Below are positions 63,722 through 64,000 of a DNA stretch of 64,000 nucleotides, piece after piece (position 1 is the first letter of the stretch; each line of letters starts with the position of its first letter). Source of the DNA: Chitinophagaceae bacterium (GTDB taxonomy: Bacteria; Bacteroidota; Bacteroidia; Chitinophagales; Chitinophagaceae). The notes below the pieces were generated by a model. That model made no database searches. It was not told the origin of the DNA and worked only from the letters and a program-made list of their open reading frames with translations. The DNA is taken from NCBI GenBank assembly GCA_024508725.1, contig JANINS010000003.1:744001-808000 (forward strand), given 5' to 3'. A program made the translations under genes and the position numbers.

Positions 63722-64000
63722 TTACATATTTCTTCTATACTGTCCACCTACATCATACAAAGCATGTGTGATCTGGCCAAGCGAACAATATTTTACTGTT
63801 TCCATTAACTCTTCGAATAAGTTTCCATTGTTGACAGCCACTTCCTTTAAACGTTTCAAAGCTTCGTTACGTTTGTCTGCATTTCGCTTCCAGAATGCCT
63901 GGAGATTTTGGATCTGCTGCTCTTTTTCTTCTGTGGTTGAGCGAATCACTTCACCAGGAATAACAGTTGGTGATCCTTTTTTATTGAGGAATGTATTCAC
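63722..64000 (-). CDS. B12-dependent acyl-CoA mutase (methylmalonyl-/isobutyryl-CoA mutase type), C-terminal fragment
   Basis: The last 92 residues of a gene whose start lies outside the window. [49 protein letters not shown] and the end [13 protein letters not shown] are those of the catalytic subunit of acyl-CoA mutases. In Bacteroidota such an end is found in both methylmalonyl-CoA mutase and the long fused isobutyryl-CoA mutase (IcmF); the fragment cannot separate them. The family rearranges carbon skeletons with adenosylcobalamin, linking branched-chain and propionate metabolism to the TCA cycle. Confidence 0.85.
   Translation of the reverse strand: MNTFLNKKGSPTVIPGEVIRSTTEEKEQQIQNLQAFWKRNADKRNEALKRLKEVAVNNGNLFEELMETVKYCSLGQITHALYDVGGQYRRNM

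Noticed and set aside
1-64000. CRISPR array, rRNA, tRNA or riboswitch
   Set aside because: No regularly spaced direct repeats, no cloverleaf with a T-arm GTTCRA motif and no conserved rRNA words were noticed in the intergenic stretches read.
1-64000. Insertion sequence, prophage or integrative element
   Set aside because: No transposase, integrase or phage structural gene seen; the short inverted repeats have no coding capacity.

Overview
The window reads as chromosome of a Bacteroidota member, most likely Chitinophagaceae or a close relative (inference). Support: several promoters match the Bacteroidota -33/-7 type (TTTG, about 20 nt, TAnnTTTG). The gene set includes gldC, a family S46 dipeptidyl-peptidase, a DUF6089 outer-membrane protein, a divergent 615-residue PurF, and the block CBS protein / NAD kinase / DUF6089 / UppS / BamA / two Skp-like chaperones / MurI that is typical of this phylum. 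No rRNA, tRNA, CRISPR array, integrase or transposase was seen. The sequence looks like core chromosome with dense single genes and short operons.

Layout. 0-6 kb: two pirins, YceI, an FMN reductase, purF, DUF2199, a DegT/DnrJ-type PLP aminotransferase. 6-14.5 kb: a GHL10 glycosidase-like protein with MarR, radical SAM/SPASM protein, GH25 lysozyme, small membrane proteins, mnmD, an AlkA-like glycosylase, S46 peptidase. 14.7-21 kb: cdsA and psd (phosphatidylethanolamine synthesis), a 66-residue exported Cys/Lys-rich protein convergent with a 56-residue lipoprotein-like gene, YjjG-type phosphatase, SDR, pheS, an aminotransferase. 21-31 kb: the envelope block (murI, skp x2, bamA, uppS, DUF6089, nadK, a second Omp85-like protein, CBS). 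31-43 kb: hydrolase, cvpA/yqeY/gldC, glycosyltransferase, a plug-only protein, DUF885 lipoprotein, lysS, a DUF72 protein with a WYL-like C-terminal domain, HD protein, DUF1801, Alg13-like protein. 43-46 kb: four tiny, mutually related helical-hairpin proteins around two single-domain response regulators. 46-51 kb: TerC, then a winged-helix regulator/CreD locus with a shared palindromic operator, followed by a COQ4-like and a DUF1361 protein. 51-64 kb: a 1125-residue propeller/barrel protein, MBL hydrolase, a protein ending in a caspase-like (clan CD) domain, a PhoB/PhoR-like pair, pyrD, an amidase lipoprotein, a Nei-like glycosylase, a PAS protein that stops after its DHp helix, and the end of a B12-dependent acyl-CoA mutase.

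The most unusual points are the four-member small-protein family at 43.3-45.8 kb, the paired operators around the winged-helix/CreD genes, the DUF72-WYL fusion, the caspase-like C-terminal domain, and several intergenic repeat families. One repeat family (core GTACAAGAGTGCGACGCAAC) has about nine copies here. Its clear copies lie 3' of a gene and nearly always read in that gene's direction. All functional statements rest on motif reading by eye; no searches were run.
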